Shown here: positions 33,742 to 44,203 of the stretch, one piece after another
How positions within the stretch are numbered: position 1 is the first letter of the stretch
Layout of the letters: every line of letters begins with the position of its first letter
Assembly: GCA_029931535.1 (NCBI GenBank)
Contig: JAQPZY010001423.1
Location: forward strand, 1,137,501-1,201,500
From: Margaritifera margaritifera
Lineage: Eukaryota > Mollusca > Bivalvia > Unionida > Margaritiferidae
DNA length: 64,000 bases
Direction of reading: 5' to 3'
Position numbers and translations under genes: made by a program
The notes under the pieces: model-generated
The model's database searches: none
What the model was told of the DNA's origin: nothing
Seen by the model: the letters and a program-made list of their open reading frames with translations, nothing else

Positions 33742-36700
33742 CAGTGTTGCTTCTGGGATTTTTCAAAACAGGGCCAGTTCTAAATTCAATGGGACAATTT
33801 TGACCCTCTTACTTGAGAAATATGGGTCATGGAGAAGAACCTATTTCAAATGATTGCAGCATCCTCAAAACAGGCAACCAAAAGGTTATTATGTGATTTA
33901 TTGTATCTAAGCAATTTTATTAGCTTGTATACCTGATCCACAATTAAAAAAATATTTACCAATTGCAAATGTGTTCCTTTTTTATGGTGCTCATGTATGT
34001 CAAGCATGGGTGTAATAAAGTGTACAAGTAAGAATGACAGGTAGAAAAAAAGTTATAAAGGAAAAATTATTGAAGTTTAAAAATAATTAAAACAAGAAAC
34101 ATGGGAAAACAAGAAAAACAAGAAGACAAACTTTTTGAAAGAACTTCATAAACAACTCAGATTGGTGTGGACTTCAGCAATACCAATACAAAAGGAAAGC
34201 ACAAATGAAGCATGGTTTAGTCAAGCCAATAATTACCTACTTGAAATCCTTTTTCTTGGCTTCTACCCATACAGCTGCCACATGATCAGCTGAATTTATG
34301 TGCCTGTCTATTGTACTGGTCATATGGTTATGTGCCTGTCTATTGTACTGGTCATATGGTTTGTGCATCCTACAGTAAAAGTGATTGCTTTTCTGTGTTT
34401 CACACAGCTACACAGCATCCCGATTTCTGACTTTTCTAACTACGACCATTTCCATGCCAGTTCAATTGGAAGTTGTGTGTGAATTTTGTTTTATTGCTGG
34501 GACTTGCTGTGCAGGATACTGTTTGAATCATTTGATTCTATTTCAACAAGACATTCTCTTTCACTGTCTCTTCATTTAAAATAATCCAGCAAAATTCTAT
34601 TTGATATTCCACATAAACTTGTGCATTCCTTCTGACTGAGCACATGTCCAAACTACTGGCTACCCATATACAATACGATGCATATGTAAAATATTTCCCT
34701 ATTTCATTTCTACCTCAGTAATGAGCTTGTAAGCAAATAATACATAAAAGCAAGATTTGTATCTTTTAATGTCAGGCTTGAAAATAAAGTGGAGAATGCG
34801 AGAACAGAATTCTGTTCAAGGTCATAGTCTCTAAAGGTCCAACTTGTCATGAACAAAAAAATATACAGGAATGAAATATCTTTTACACTGTTCCAATCAT
34901 GCCATGCATGTGATAGCAAGAAAAGTATCTGCTTTCTGTACATTCTTCAGCCTATACGAGTGTTATATGGACAGAAGTTCATTTTGGAAAAGGTTTAAAT
35001 AATCTCAGGTTCAAAAGGATCACAAAGTTTATGTCTGAAAGGCCCCAACAAGCCGATTATTTTGAAAGATAATTATTACCAGAAAAGGAGGGGTGTTCTT
35101 GTTAAACGACTTCACAACGTGATACAAGAACAGAAATACACCACTCCCTCGATAACTCGCGCACAACGGGGTCCAAAAACATAGACCGCACTATAAGCGA
35201 GGGCGCGAGTTACCGAGGGACCTCAAAAAAATTAAGAAAGGGATGTCATCCCCGCTGGACATCAAGAAAACCGCAGTGGGGTTGTGGGTGGGTAACGGGG
35301 CTGTTTAATGGCGGAATACTCGTTTTATAATTACATTGGGAATAATTGTCAATAAAGAGCTTTTTCTAATGTAGTTGTTTGCTTTTCTGTATAAATTACC
35401 TTTATTTTCAAGATAACGAACCTCTGAAAGATCGTTAACAACATTAGTCCAAGCGGTCTGAACAACACGTGTACGCAATACATTGTGTATTACATCACTG
35501 CTTTTTGTTGTTGCTGATTCACAACTAAACAAGATTCCTTTTTTCAAAAACTATTGACATTTATTTAGTGAAACAACTGTCAACATCGAACCTCGATTTA
35601 TTTATTGTTCCATTAGTAAAATATGGATGCCGTGATTTCATATCAAGTAACAGTGAAACTTCGTCTCATCCTTGAGGAAATCCCTGAGTAGCATGTTAGA
35701 AAGTTCAATATAAACTCTGGAACTCGCTTCTCCGTAATGAACCGCATCTGTAAAACAAAGATTTTATTCTCCAAGTACTCATTTGGCTTGGTTGCCTTAC
35801 TATCTTTGATTACATTTGTGAATGAGTAGGCTAATTTAAGGTAGTTTAATTATATTACTTACATAATAATATTTATAACAGTGTTCGATTGATCAATTGA
35901 AATGAGTTGAATTGACACACGGCCGTGACCGCTAGCTCTTACGCAGGCAGGATTTGCACGCCTTTTAACTTTTCTGTTATTCCACCCCCTTTGTTTGATT
36001 TGATACAAAAGACGTAATTAACGTGATAATACAAAGCAGGTCTGCTATTAATTGAGTGTAACAAGACAACATATACTTCCGCAAGTCGGAGATAAAAACA
36101 AAAAAAGGTCAGCACATAATTAGATTCTCACGGAAAGGCTCGCGGCGATAGCTGGGTCGGTTGAATTTTAATTTTCACGTTTGAATACAAGAGGGCTTAT
36201 TGCATTTATGATGATTACACTGAAACCGAATTAAAAGATAGAACTAAAACACATATTTCACTTGACAAAACTTATTTAATTGGTATTTATTTTTGAAGTG
36301 TTGCCACCAGTAGGCTTTAGTGATGTTTTCATTGATTGGAATTTCGTCGAATATTGTTATTTATAGTGTACTGAGAATGTTGTTTGGAAAGAAAATTGAA
36401 CAAAATATTTGACTTCTTATTAAAAGTCGAAAATTTCATGATGATGATTCAAATTTCTGGGTACTAACCACTGGTTTTGACGATAAACGAGCGATATATT
36501 AAGGTTTCATTTACTAATTTTTGATCACGATTTTTTTCACCTTCAACAAATAGAGTCCATTTTTTTTTTTTTTTTAAATTTTCTAGTTTAAAAAAAATGG
36601 GATCCACGTCTGGTCCGCGTTATAAGCGGGTTTGCGAGTTATCCGGACGCGAGTTATCGAGGGAGCGGTGTATGTCTGCTTTTGTATACCATTTTGTCCA

Positions 36701-36867
36701 AACTCGTTCTCTTTCTTTTGATTAAAAAAAAAAATCTCATCCAATTACAGAATTTGTGCCAGCATCAATTGAATTGCAGGACTTTGGGCACATTGGTTCA
36801 TTCAATTTGGGACAGCTTGTCATGTAGAGTGAGATTCCTGCAAACCCACGCCCTAGAAGCAACACTG
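33742..36867. mobile_element. hAT-like TIR element, itself carrying a second transposon
   Basis: Left end CAGTGTTGCTTCTGGG; right end CCCTAGAAGCAACACTG, its reverse complement with one extra base. It interrupts a family D repeat: 'gacctctgaccttcagatca' and 'aaaatcta' on the left continue as 'taggtttctttattaccc' on the right. The target duplication is unclear (taaag/tatag at best). Interior 35139-36670 is a separate pogo-like insertion, leaving about 1.6 kb of original element. No transposase recognised. Confidence 0.72.
35139..36670 (+). mobile_element. TA-flanked pogo/mariner-like element, copy 2
   Basis: Left end 'caccactccctcgataactc', right end 'gcgagttatcgagggagcgg', TA at 35137-35138 and 36671-36672. 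Collinear with copy 1 at 20390-21887 with many small differences. A poly-T expansion is seen near 36560. No transposase reading frame. Confidence 0.9.
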
Positions 36868-37385
36868 TATAGGTTTCTTTATTACCCTAAGTGAAAGCCA
36901 TCCATAAAGTTTGGTCAAGAAACTTGCTCTAGAACACAAATTATTCCACAAAACCCATTTTTCTTTTAGTAACAGTTACCTTAACCTTTGACATTTTGAC
37001 CCTAAATTCAATAGGCCTCTTCCATGGCTTAAGTGCAAGCCCTCTGCAAAATTTGGTCCAGGTATGTGTTATAGAACTTAGATTTTTAAGCAAAACCATT
37101 TATCTTTTTACAGTCATGGTGAACTTGACCTCTGACCTTTTAACCACAAAATTAATAGGCATCTTTCTTACCCAACATGCCAGTCATCCAAAAATTTACA
37201 TGATCAATAACTGAAATATTTGTGCTGAACCATTTTTTTCTCTCGTCATAATGACCTTGACCTTTGACCTTTTTACCCCAAAATGAACAAGTCTCTTCTC
37301 TACCCAAAGTGTAAGCCGTCCACAAAATTTGGTCCAGGTCTATGATGTAGAACTAATGTTACTGTACGGAAACCCAAGATTCCAA
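36868..37385 (+). repeat. Family D repeat, continuation of the copy broken at 33741
   Basis: Units with 'aagtgaaagccatccataaa', 'cttgacctttgaccttt' and 'caagtctcttctctaccca'. Its left neighbour in the uninterrupted order is the fragment at 33666-33741. Confidence 0.78.
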
Positions 37386-37840
37386 ACCCGTGAGCATGCT
37401 TATCAGGAATCATAACATCAACTTTTCGGAATCTAAGAGCCCATCCATAATGGACTACACATTCATTAGAAGCAACAAACTTCTATACAATTTTACTGCA
37501 TCTTCCAGCAAGCCAATACATACCTGCACACAGTAGCAATGATGGTCCAATTAGAATAAATAGTTTGTCCAATTCTCTGATCCGGAACTTTGAATTACTT
37601 CAACAATTTTGGCCAAAACTATAACCACAAACATCAGTTTGCCTCATAAAATATCTATATCTTCCTTTCTTCTTCATCTCTGTCACCATTTTTCACCTAT
37701 TAACAGTCTGATTGGCTTCTTATGTACATTCTGTTTTTTACACTGAGAAACTATGTTCTATGTACCAGTCTATCACAATGGTGCCAAGTACTTTTCACCC
37801 TACCTGTATCTCAATGAAAAATGATTGTTTATCTCTGGGA
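37386..37840. other. ATM intron, nothing recognised
   Basis: No coding match or clear repeat. Confidence 0.5.
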
Positions 37841-38600
37841 AGTGAATTTTCTTCTTGCACTCAGTGACCTTGACCTTTGGAGTCGGAAATCAATATGTTT
37901 ACTCCTTACTGCAAGTGCAAGCCATTCACAGAAAGTTTGGAGCAAGTCTGTGATGTAGAACTAATGTTAATGAGCAGGTCTGTGATGTAGAACTAGTGTT
38001 AATGTGCAGGTCTGTGATGTAGAACTAATGTTAATGTGCAGGTCTGTGATGTAGAACTAATGTTAATGAGCAGGTCTGTGATGTAGAACTAATGTTAATG
38101 AGCAGGTCTGTGATGTAGAACTAATGTTAATGTGCAGGTCTGTGATGTAGAACTAATGTTAATGTGCAGGTCTGTGATGTAGAACTAATGTTAATGTGCA
38201 GGTCTGTGCTGTAGAACTAATGTTAATGTGCAGAAACCATTTATATTTATTCAATCATGAAGACTCTGACCTTTGAACATCAGACCCTGAAATTGATAGG
38301 CTTCTTCCTTACCCCAAGTGCAAGCCAGAATTCTAGTTATTTTGCAGAAACCATTCTTCTTCTTTCAGTCACAGTGACCTTGGTCTTTGACCTTTTGACC
38401 CCAAAATTGATAGGGTTCTTCCTTGTATCTGGAGTTAAAGTTTTAGGTCCATAGCCAAGACCATGTTAACGTAGGCCATCAGCATAAGCTTACAGCTACA
38501 GAAGAGACATTGCAACAGAAAGTGTGATGGATGGACAAATAAACAAAGAAATGGACTGATGGACACAAATGTGAATATGACATCCCTTGCCTTTTGTGCA
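37841..38600 (+). repeat. Family D repeat with an internal 32-bp amplification
   Basis: Family D units on both sides ('cagtgaccttgacctttgga'; 'cagtcacagtgaccttggtc') surround the 32-bp array at 37943-38230. Confidence 0.8.
37943..38230 (+). repeat. 32-bp minisatellite, nine copies
   Basis: Units start every 32 bp from 37943 ('caggtctgtgatgtagaact', 'aatgttaatgtg'). The same words occur once in ordinary family D monomers, so this is a local expansion of part of a monomer. Confidence 0.95.
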
Positions 38601-38954
38601 AAAGGCTGTTCACAATGAAACCCTTTTATCTGACAATCTGGTTTATGCTAAGTTTCAAACTGCACCTGTTTGCACTGGGTCAACAAGATTAGACTGTATT
38701 TTTGTCTTGCCTGTGAAGCATTGGTGACACAGTTATGACTTTTCCAAATGTTTTTGTATTTAGCTCAGTTTCCCTGACACTGCTGCATGTACAATCATGA
38801 AACTTAATAGATGTATTCATAGAGGAAGGGTACTGCTCATCACAGGGAAAAGAAGATCACAGTGACCTGTATTTCATGCTTCAGTGACTTTGCTGGGTAT
38901 GTGAAACATGCCTCTGCAAAGCAAGCAAGACACTGCCTTCATTTTTATACCAAC
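38601..38954 (-). repeat. Family F fragment, inverted
   Basis: 'catgaaacttaatagatg', 'gatcacagtgacctgtattt' and 'catgcttcagtgactttgct' are the complement of family F words. They run up to the donor of the exon at 38955. Confidence 0.6.
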
Positions 38955-39117
38955 CTGACTCTAGAGAAGACTTCTTTAAAGAAGTTGTGCAGACGCTTGG
39001 GACGGACATCACACTGTCTTGTAGCACCACTTACTAATGTCCTGATTACTCGTGCAAGGATAACACGATCAATGTTCACACCATCCAAGAACAGCTTACA
39101 ATACATACCAAGTAAGT
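38955..39117 (-). CDS. ATM: ATM coding exon (fourth in window), 163 bp
   Basis: The minus strand reads acceptor tatatttcag, two bases completing an Asn codon, 53 codons plus two bases, then donor gtcag|gttggt. The peptide LLGMYCKLFLDGVNIDRVIL continues ARVIRTLVSGATRQCDVRPK and ends FFKEVFSRV. It aligns with human ATM [30 protein letters not shown] and FLDFFSKAIQCAR. Phase 1 entry and phase 2 exit coincide with the human boundaries as I recall them. The donor GTTGGT is weak by consensus but recurs at the 28940 exon. It overlaps a plus-strand ORF (38862-39128) that is only a shadow. Confidence 0.94.
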
Positions 39118-40082
39118 CTGAAATATAAAAACAGATGTCCCATTGTGAAGATAAAGTTACGACATTCTAAGTTAACCAAGAAGACGATATTCTGGGCATA
39201 GAATATGATGACTCTTAATAAAATACAACACTCCTTAAATATAAAATGCTGTCCATGGGATCCATAGAGTATACCGACTTACAGTGAGACTGCCTTATAA
39301 TGAAGCACATGATCCATCTAATTCTACTACTTAATGGGATCCATGACCATACCAGCTTTATAACAGGAAGAGTGTTACAATAAACAGCTTTATAGTGATG
39401 GAGTGAAGTACTATTCAAAGAAGTCAGTGCACTTTTCAGTTCTTCAAGGTGAATAAAAACTACATTGATAAACAAAGAATTAAAATTTGGAATTTACCAG
39501 CCAAAGAATGTTGTAAATATGGACACTTAATGGTATGAAAATGGTATAAAGAGCTGCTCAATATACCACTGCACCTCTAAAGAATGTTGTAAATATGGAC
39601 ACCTAATGGTATAAAAAAAATATACTTTATATACAAATATTTTCAATTCTAGAGCACATAAGAACTAAAAACCTCAGACCCCAAGTATTAACATAATCCA
39701 CAAATGGAAATAACAGTACAGATGATGTTCAATCAAGCATGTGTAAAAGCCACTGAATTGCAAAATATTACAGTGTATGTATCTAGGTGATACAAGCCTA
39801 GTCCCATGGAGTATAGTGTTCCCTCAATAAAGAACCCCTCAATATACCACTGCACCTCTAATATTGTGCATAAGTTCACAAATTCCATTACACTGTTTCA
39901 ATTTGTTTTATTATTGGTACATGAACTATTTCATTTAAATTTACTTCTTGGATAATGAGAGACAATTATAATGTGCTTTCACATTATAACCCCACATTTC
40001 ACATCCTATCCACTCACATTTGTAGTTGGAGGTATATGCACTCCCTAATGGTCAAAACTGACCGTACCTGGATATAACAAGT
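39118..40082. other. ATM intron with a local duplication
   Basis: 'agaatgttgtaaatatggac' occurs at about 39505 and 39579, and 'caatataccactgcacctct' at about 39560 and 39840, showing local duplication. A possible decayed TIR end ('acagtgagactgccttataa') is near 39280. No coding match. Confidence 0.5.
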
Positions 40083-40345
40083 TTGTTTGTTCGTTGGTTT
40101 TAACAGCACTTTTAACACATTAATGGCTATATCATGTCTAGGAAATGGGAGCAAAGTCCCTTTCCCAAAGGCACACCAAGGCAACTGACCCTGGCTGACA
40201 TTTTCCACTTTTTCCAACAATTTAATCCTGCATTGGCAACTACACCACTGTCAAACAACTTTGAAGCTTTTATACTAAATGCTGTGTGTACAAAGGAAGT
40301 GAGCTTGTCACATGATCGACTGGTTAAAATCTGGTACCTTTTCAA
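40083..40345 (-). mobile_element. Diverged SINE remnant related to 8181-8370
   Basis: 'ggttttaacagcacttttaa', 'gagcaaagtccctttccc' and 'aaaggcacaccaaggcaac' parallel the body of the SINE at 8181-8370 ('gagtaaagtgccttgccc', 'aaggacacaccacggtagcc'). The tRNA-like head is not convincing. Confidence 0.55.
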
Positions 40346-41160
40346 ATACATTTTGTAATCTATGTGCGAGAAGCCTGAAAGGCTATCATTTTTATTTGCA
40401 GCAACCTGATGTCACACTGACATGACTTGAACAATATTGCACTTCTCAGCTGTTTGCTTTTGTCATCTTGGTAATTATCGGTAGTAATAAATGCCAGTAA
40501 TTATCACAGTGACAAAACCTAACAACTAAGAAACACAAAGTAATTAGGCTAACTGGATTAACAACTTGCAGCTTTGCATGGATTGAAGTTAGAAACTTTA
40601 CAGGCATGTTGGAACAAATGTAATTGTCCACTTAGAATTCAGAAATTACAAAATATTCAGAGATTTCCATCTGTAGACCCTAATGTGTCTGCTCATGAGA
40701 GGTAACTGTGACATTGTTTGCATTAATATGCTGGCTGCTGGCCAGGTTAAAGGGGTGACTGTCCAAGAGGGAAAACTTTGAACATAAAATCGCTCATGCA
40801 AAAGGATTCTGACCAGATATAGCAAAAGACCACTCATCAGTGGGGCTGTTTTAGAGGGGACCACAGCAATACATCAATTGTCATGTAATATGCATAATTC
40901 ATGATACAGAATTTATTTATAAAGTGTGATTTAAGGCCAGATGTGGTTTTCATTGTTAATTCCTAACCATGACCATAAACCTTGATATTACATACAATTT
41001 AACAAGACAGAGTCATCTATATCTCCCACTCTGCCAAAATGTCAGTTAGGAGATAGGATTTATCAAAGATGTCATATATAGGTATTTGTATTTACAAAGT
41101 ATACAGACAAAAAATTAGTAATCAAAAGTTCTGCTTCAAAATGGAAGTGTGAAAGAGCAT
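40346..41160. other. ATM intron, nothing recognised
   Basis: No coding match. Short ORFs are unsupported. Confidence 0.5.
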
Positions 41161-41162
41161 TT

Positions 41163-41405
41163 GTGTTTTGTAGGTTTAATGCCATTTTTCTGCACATGAT
41201 AGGCTATACATGTCAGCCAGTATATCTGGTGGAGGAAGAACCCAAGAAAACTATGGGAAGAGCCACCGACCCACGGGAAGCTACTGGCAAGCCTTCTCAC
41301 ATACCCACATTGGATAGCCGAGACTCGAACCCACGTGGACAGAGGTGAGATGTCAGTGATCTGTTAAGGCATGCGCATTGCACTCTTGGCCACCTGGAGC
41401 CACTA
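41163..41405 (-). mobile_element. Second SINE-like element
   Basis: The minus strand carries a box B-like GGGTTCGAGTCTC (41320s) with a tRNA-like head before it ('gtggccaagagtgcaatgc', 41375-41393), followed by 'ttcttcctccaccagatat', a common body type in invertebrate SINEs. No target duplication identified. Confidence 0.6.
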
Positions 41406-41905
41406 GTGTGAAAGATGGATAGATGAACAAATGGACAAAACATTTAAAATATTGAAACTGATAGATTATGAGAACTGGAGATTACTGACCAATAAGTCTC
41501 AATGACCTGCACCTTTGGACAAGGTATGTGATTTTGAACTAAACTTACCATGCTGAAATCATTATTTTCTTATTAGACTTACCATGACCATAGCCCCTAG
41601 CTTTTAATACCCCAGAATCAATAGGTTTTTTTATTACCCTAAGTGCAAGCCATCCACAAAGTATTCTGCAAAACCCACATTTCTTTCAGCCACAATGACC
41701 AAGATCAATATGTCTCTTCCATACATTAAGTGCAAACCGTCCACAAACTTTGGTCAAGGTCTAAAACTAAAGTTATGAAACATCAACTGTTTTTCTTCTT
41801 CTAATCGCTGGAAACTTTGACCTTGTGACCCCAAACTCAACAGACTCCTTTTTGCCCAACCTGCAAATCATCTATACACTCTGGTGACAGTACATAGTTG
41901 ATAAC
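41406..41905 (+). repeat. Family D fragment
   Basis: Units with 'gaccaataagtctcaatgac', 'ccctaagtgcaagccatcca' and 'ttgaccttgtgacccc'. Confidence 0.7.
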
Positions 41906-41907
41906 AT

Positions 41908-42990
41908 GTAGCTTTTGGGGGGAGTAAAACTAGTTTCAATTATGTAATACTTACCTGTCACTATTATTAAGCTTTACCATTCACCAATGGAAATACCTTG
42001 TCTGTGTTAGATGCACCAACTCCCTGTTCTTGAGATTTCTTAAAACTAATGCATCTACCCAGTCTGACCTACGTAATCAGCCTGTCCTCATTCTTTATCA
42101 GGACATTTGGCTAATGAAGGACATCAGTGCAGGGTGGGAGGAGCTCATCCAATAGTGACAGGTAAGTATTACATGATTAAAAGTAGTTTTACTCCCCCCA
42201 AAAAAGTACATTTTAATGTCAGTAATAACTTACCTGTCACTATTATTACTGAATTTGTCAGTAAGGAGGGTGGCTGATGGACTGGAAAGGGTAAAATGTG
42301 GAAAAATTACTCACCTTGTAACCCAAGCAGTCAACTGCAGTAGTCTGGGTCACTGATTGTGCAGTGCCTACTGGATCCAGGGAGAATATACCTTGGCACT
42401 GGTTTGCTCATGACCAAAGGCAAGAAGAGAAGGTTGTGTGCAAGCACAAAAATGCAGCCTTCATAATATCGTCTAAAGATGAGTGATTGAAATATGCCCA
42501 GGAAGTAGCGATAGCCCTGACTTCATGGGTTTTTATTCTCATAAACGATAAGTCATCGAGAGATAGTGGATGCTGAAATATCAGCTGAGCCCCTTAAGGG
42601 GAGAAAAAGCCTTTTCCTACCATTCCTTCTCCTTTTTTGGCACTCGCTAAATAGAATCTAAGTGCCCAAACTGGGCAAAGAAGTCTTTCTTGATCATTCC
42701 CCAGCATAGATGCAACTGAGACTGGGGATTTCAATCAGAGATGGAAATACTAATGGAAGTTGTTTTTTGCATGGAAACCTGGCTGACATTACAAGGAAAC
42801 CGAATCGTAATTCCCACTTAAGTGTAAACATCCCTCCTCAATTGATAAAGCATGTTGTTCGCTTCTTCTCCGAGGTGACACAAAGGCCAGAAGAACAGGG
42901 AGTTGGTGCATCTAGCATAGACGAGGTATTTCTATTGTGGAAAGGTAAAGCTTAATAATAGCGACAGATAAGTTATTAATGACATTAAAA
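41908..42990 (-). mobile_element. DIRS-like retroelement relic with inverted repeats
   Basis: An inverted repeat of about 50 bp ('tggggggagtaaaactag' ... 'tagttttactcccccca') spans 41918-42206. A second, longer one pairs 41955-42035 ('gcaccaactccctgttct') with 42893-42985 ('agaacagggagttggtgc'). Split inverted repeats of this kind, rather than direct LTRs, are characteristic of DIRS elements. Between them lies a tyrosine-recombinase remnant. Confidence 0.75.
42376..42560 (-). pseudogene. DIRS-like tyrosine recombinase C-terminal remnant
   Basis: The minus strand reads RIKTHEVRAIATSWAYFNHS, then SLDDIMKAAF and HTTFSS before a stop. This matches the conserved end of DIRS tyrosine recombinases (HEVRA.A.SWA...., DDI.KAA.W..H.TF), including the His and Arg of the catalytic set. 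The final Tyr region (YL.D) is lost to frame damage. It lies inside the inverted repeats of the element at 41908-42990. No open frame long enough for function. Confidence 0.82.
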
Positions 42991-43525
42991 TTTGTTTTGC
43001 AGATACCTTTTTTCTTCTTTAAGAAATAATGACCTTGACCTTTGACATTTTAACACAAAAATCGAAAGGCTTCTTCCTTATCTCAAATGCAAGATATCTA
43101 TTGTTTGGTCTTGATATGTGATGTTGAACTAATGTTACTGTGCAGAAACAATTTTCATATTTCAGTCAGTGACCTTGATCTTTGACCTTTTGAACCCCAA
43201 ATCAAGATGGTTCTTCCTCACCCCAAAACACAAGTCATCCACAAAGGTTGGTCACTGTAGATGGTGGAAAGCTAGAGTTATTGCCTGGAGAAGAAAAAAA
43301 AATCTTTCAGTCACAGTGACCTTGGATTTTGACCTTTTGACCCCAAAATCAAAAGGGTTCTTTACCTGAAATGTGTCCCATCCACAAAATTTAGTAACTG
43401 TAGATCATGGACAACTTGAGTTAATGTATGGAAACAAAACTGGTAACAGACAGATGAACGCACCGACTCGTGGATGCATGGACAACGTAACATAAGCTCT
43501 GACTTATGGCAGGCATATAAAAATG
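42991..43525 (+). repeat. Family D repeat, core and 3' end
   Basis: Units with 'aatgaccttgacctttgaca' and 'cttttgaccccaaaatcaaa'; the tail is 'aacataagctctgacttatg' then 'gcaggcatataaaa' near 43520. Confidence 0.78.
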
Positions 43526-43830
43526 GAGTTGATGAGACAAAATCCATACAAGGCACATCAAGGTCAATGAGACAATGCACACACCAAATTACAAATATGC
43601 TGAATGGTTCCCGAGCCATGCTCGTTACAAGGATGGTATGTTGGGGAGATATAAAATTGATCGAAAGAGGGCATTAACTCTGTCAAAATTGAACCTGAAA
43701 GCTGAAACTTTTAGAAGAAATACCTGCATATCATTCGCATTTCACCTACCAAATGGCATCCAATTATGTGGAAGGGTTGCCGGGCTTTGCTGGTTACTGG
43801 AAGCGTGAATAGATAGACAAACAGAAAAGG
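43526..43830 (+). repeat. Unnamed tandem repeat, two diverged units
   Basis: 'acaccaaattacaaatatgc', 'ggttcccgagccatgctcgt' and 'gaaagagggcattaactctg' are followed by 'caaatggcatccaattatgt' and 'gggttgccgggctttgctgg', the same order of motifs about 150 bp later. Confidence 0.55.
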
Positions 43831-43911
43831 TGATTGCTATAGGGCTTCTGCATCTCAACATGGAGCCCTAATTAGTGACTGTATTATTTCAAAGAGAAAT
43901 GTCCTACTCAC

Positions 43912-44076
43912 TGTGCCAAGAGTCGGAGGGCATGTCCACCCAATATTTGTGAGTGGTCAGGAGGTTTTTCAGCAGAACATTACTGTAGTCCAGACCATAA
44001 GTACTGCAGGTGTAGGGATCCTTCAGTATCTCTAGGATATGACTCAACACTGTGGAACTCTTCAGCCTTGGACCAC
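43912..44076 (-). CDS. ATM: ATM coding exon (third in window), 165 bp
   Basis: The minus strand reads acceptor gtattcag, two bases completing an Arg codon, 54 codons plus one base, then the near-perfect donor caca|gtgagt. The peptide GPRLKSSTVLSHILEILKDP continues YTCSTYGLDYSNVLLKNLLT and ends HKYWVDMPSDSWH. It aligns with human ATM APRLKCQELLNYIMDTVKD, IYGADCSNILLKDILS and RKYWCEISQQQW. Length (165 bp) and both phases equal those I recall for the human exon. A damaged copy of its first two-thirds lies directly upstream at 44095-44203. This is the strongest single ATM match in the window. Confidence 0.96.
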
Positions 44077-44094
44077 CTGAATACATTTATAAAT

Positions 44095-44203
44095 ACATGC
44101 AGTACATTACTGTAGTCTAGACCATAAGCACTGCAGGTGTAGGGATCCTTCAGTATCTTAACACTGTGGAATTATTCAGCCTTGGACCACTGGAATACAT
44201 GTA
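44095..44203 (-). pseudogene. Tandem partial duplicate of the ATM exon at 43912-44076
   Basis: The sequence repeats exon positions of about 43976-44081 ('gaccataag.actgcaggtg', 'tagggatccttcagtatct', 'cagccttggaccac'), including the acceptor-like 'attccag'. It lacks about 17 bp present in the exon, shifting the frame, and carries an early stop. It has no donor, so it would not make a functional exon. Confidence 0.88.

Noticed and set aside
38862..39128. Plus-strand 88-codon ORF as a gene
   Set aside because: It is the antisense shadow of the ATM exon at 38955-39117.
42710..42955. 81-codon plus-strand ORF as a gene
   Set aside because: Its 3' half is the right inverted repeat of the DIRS-like relic, so the ORF is incidental.
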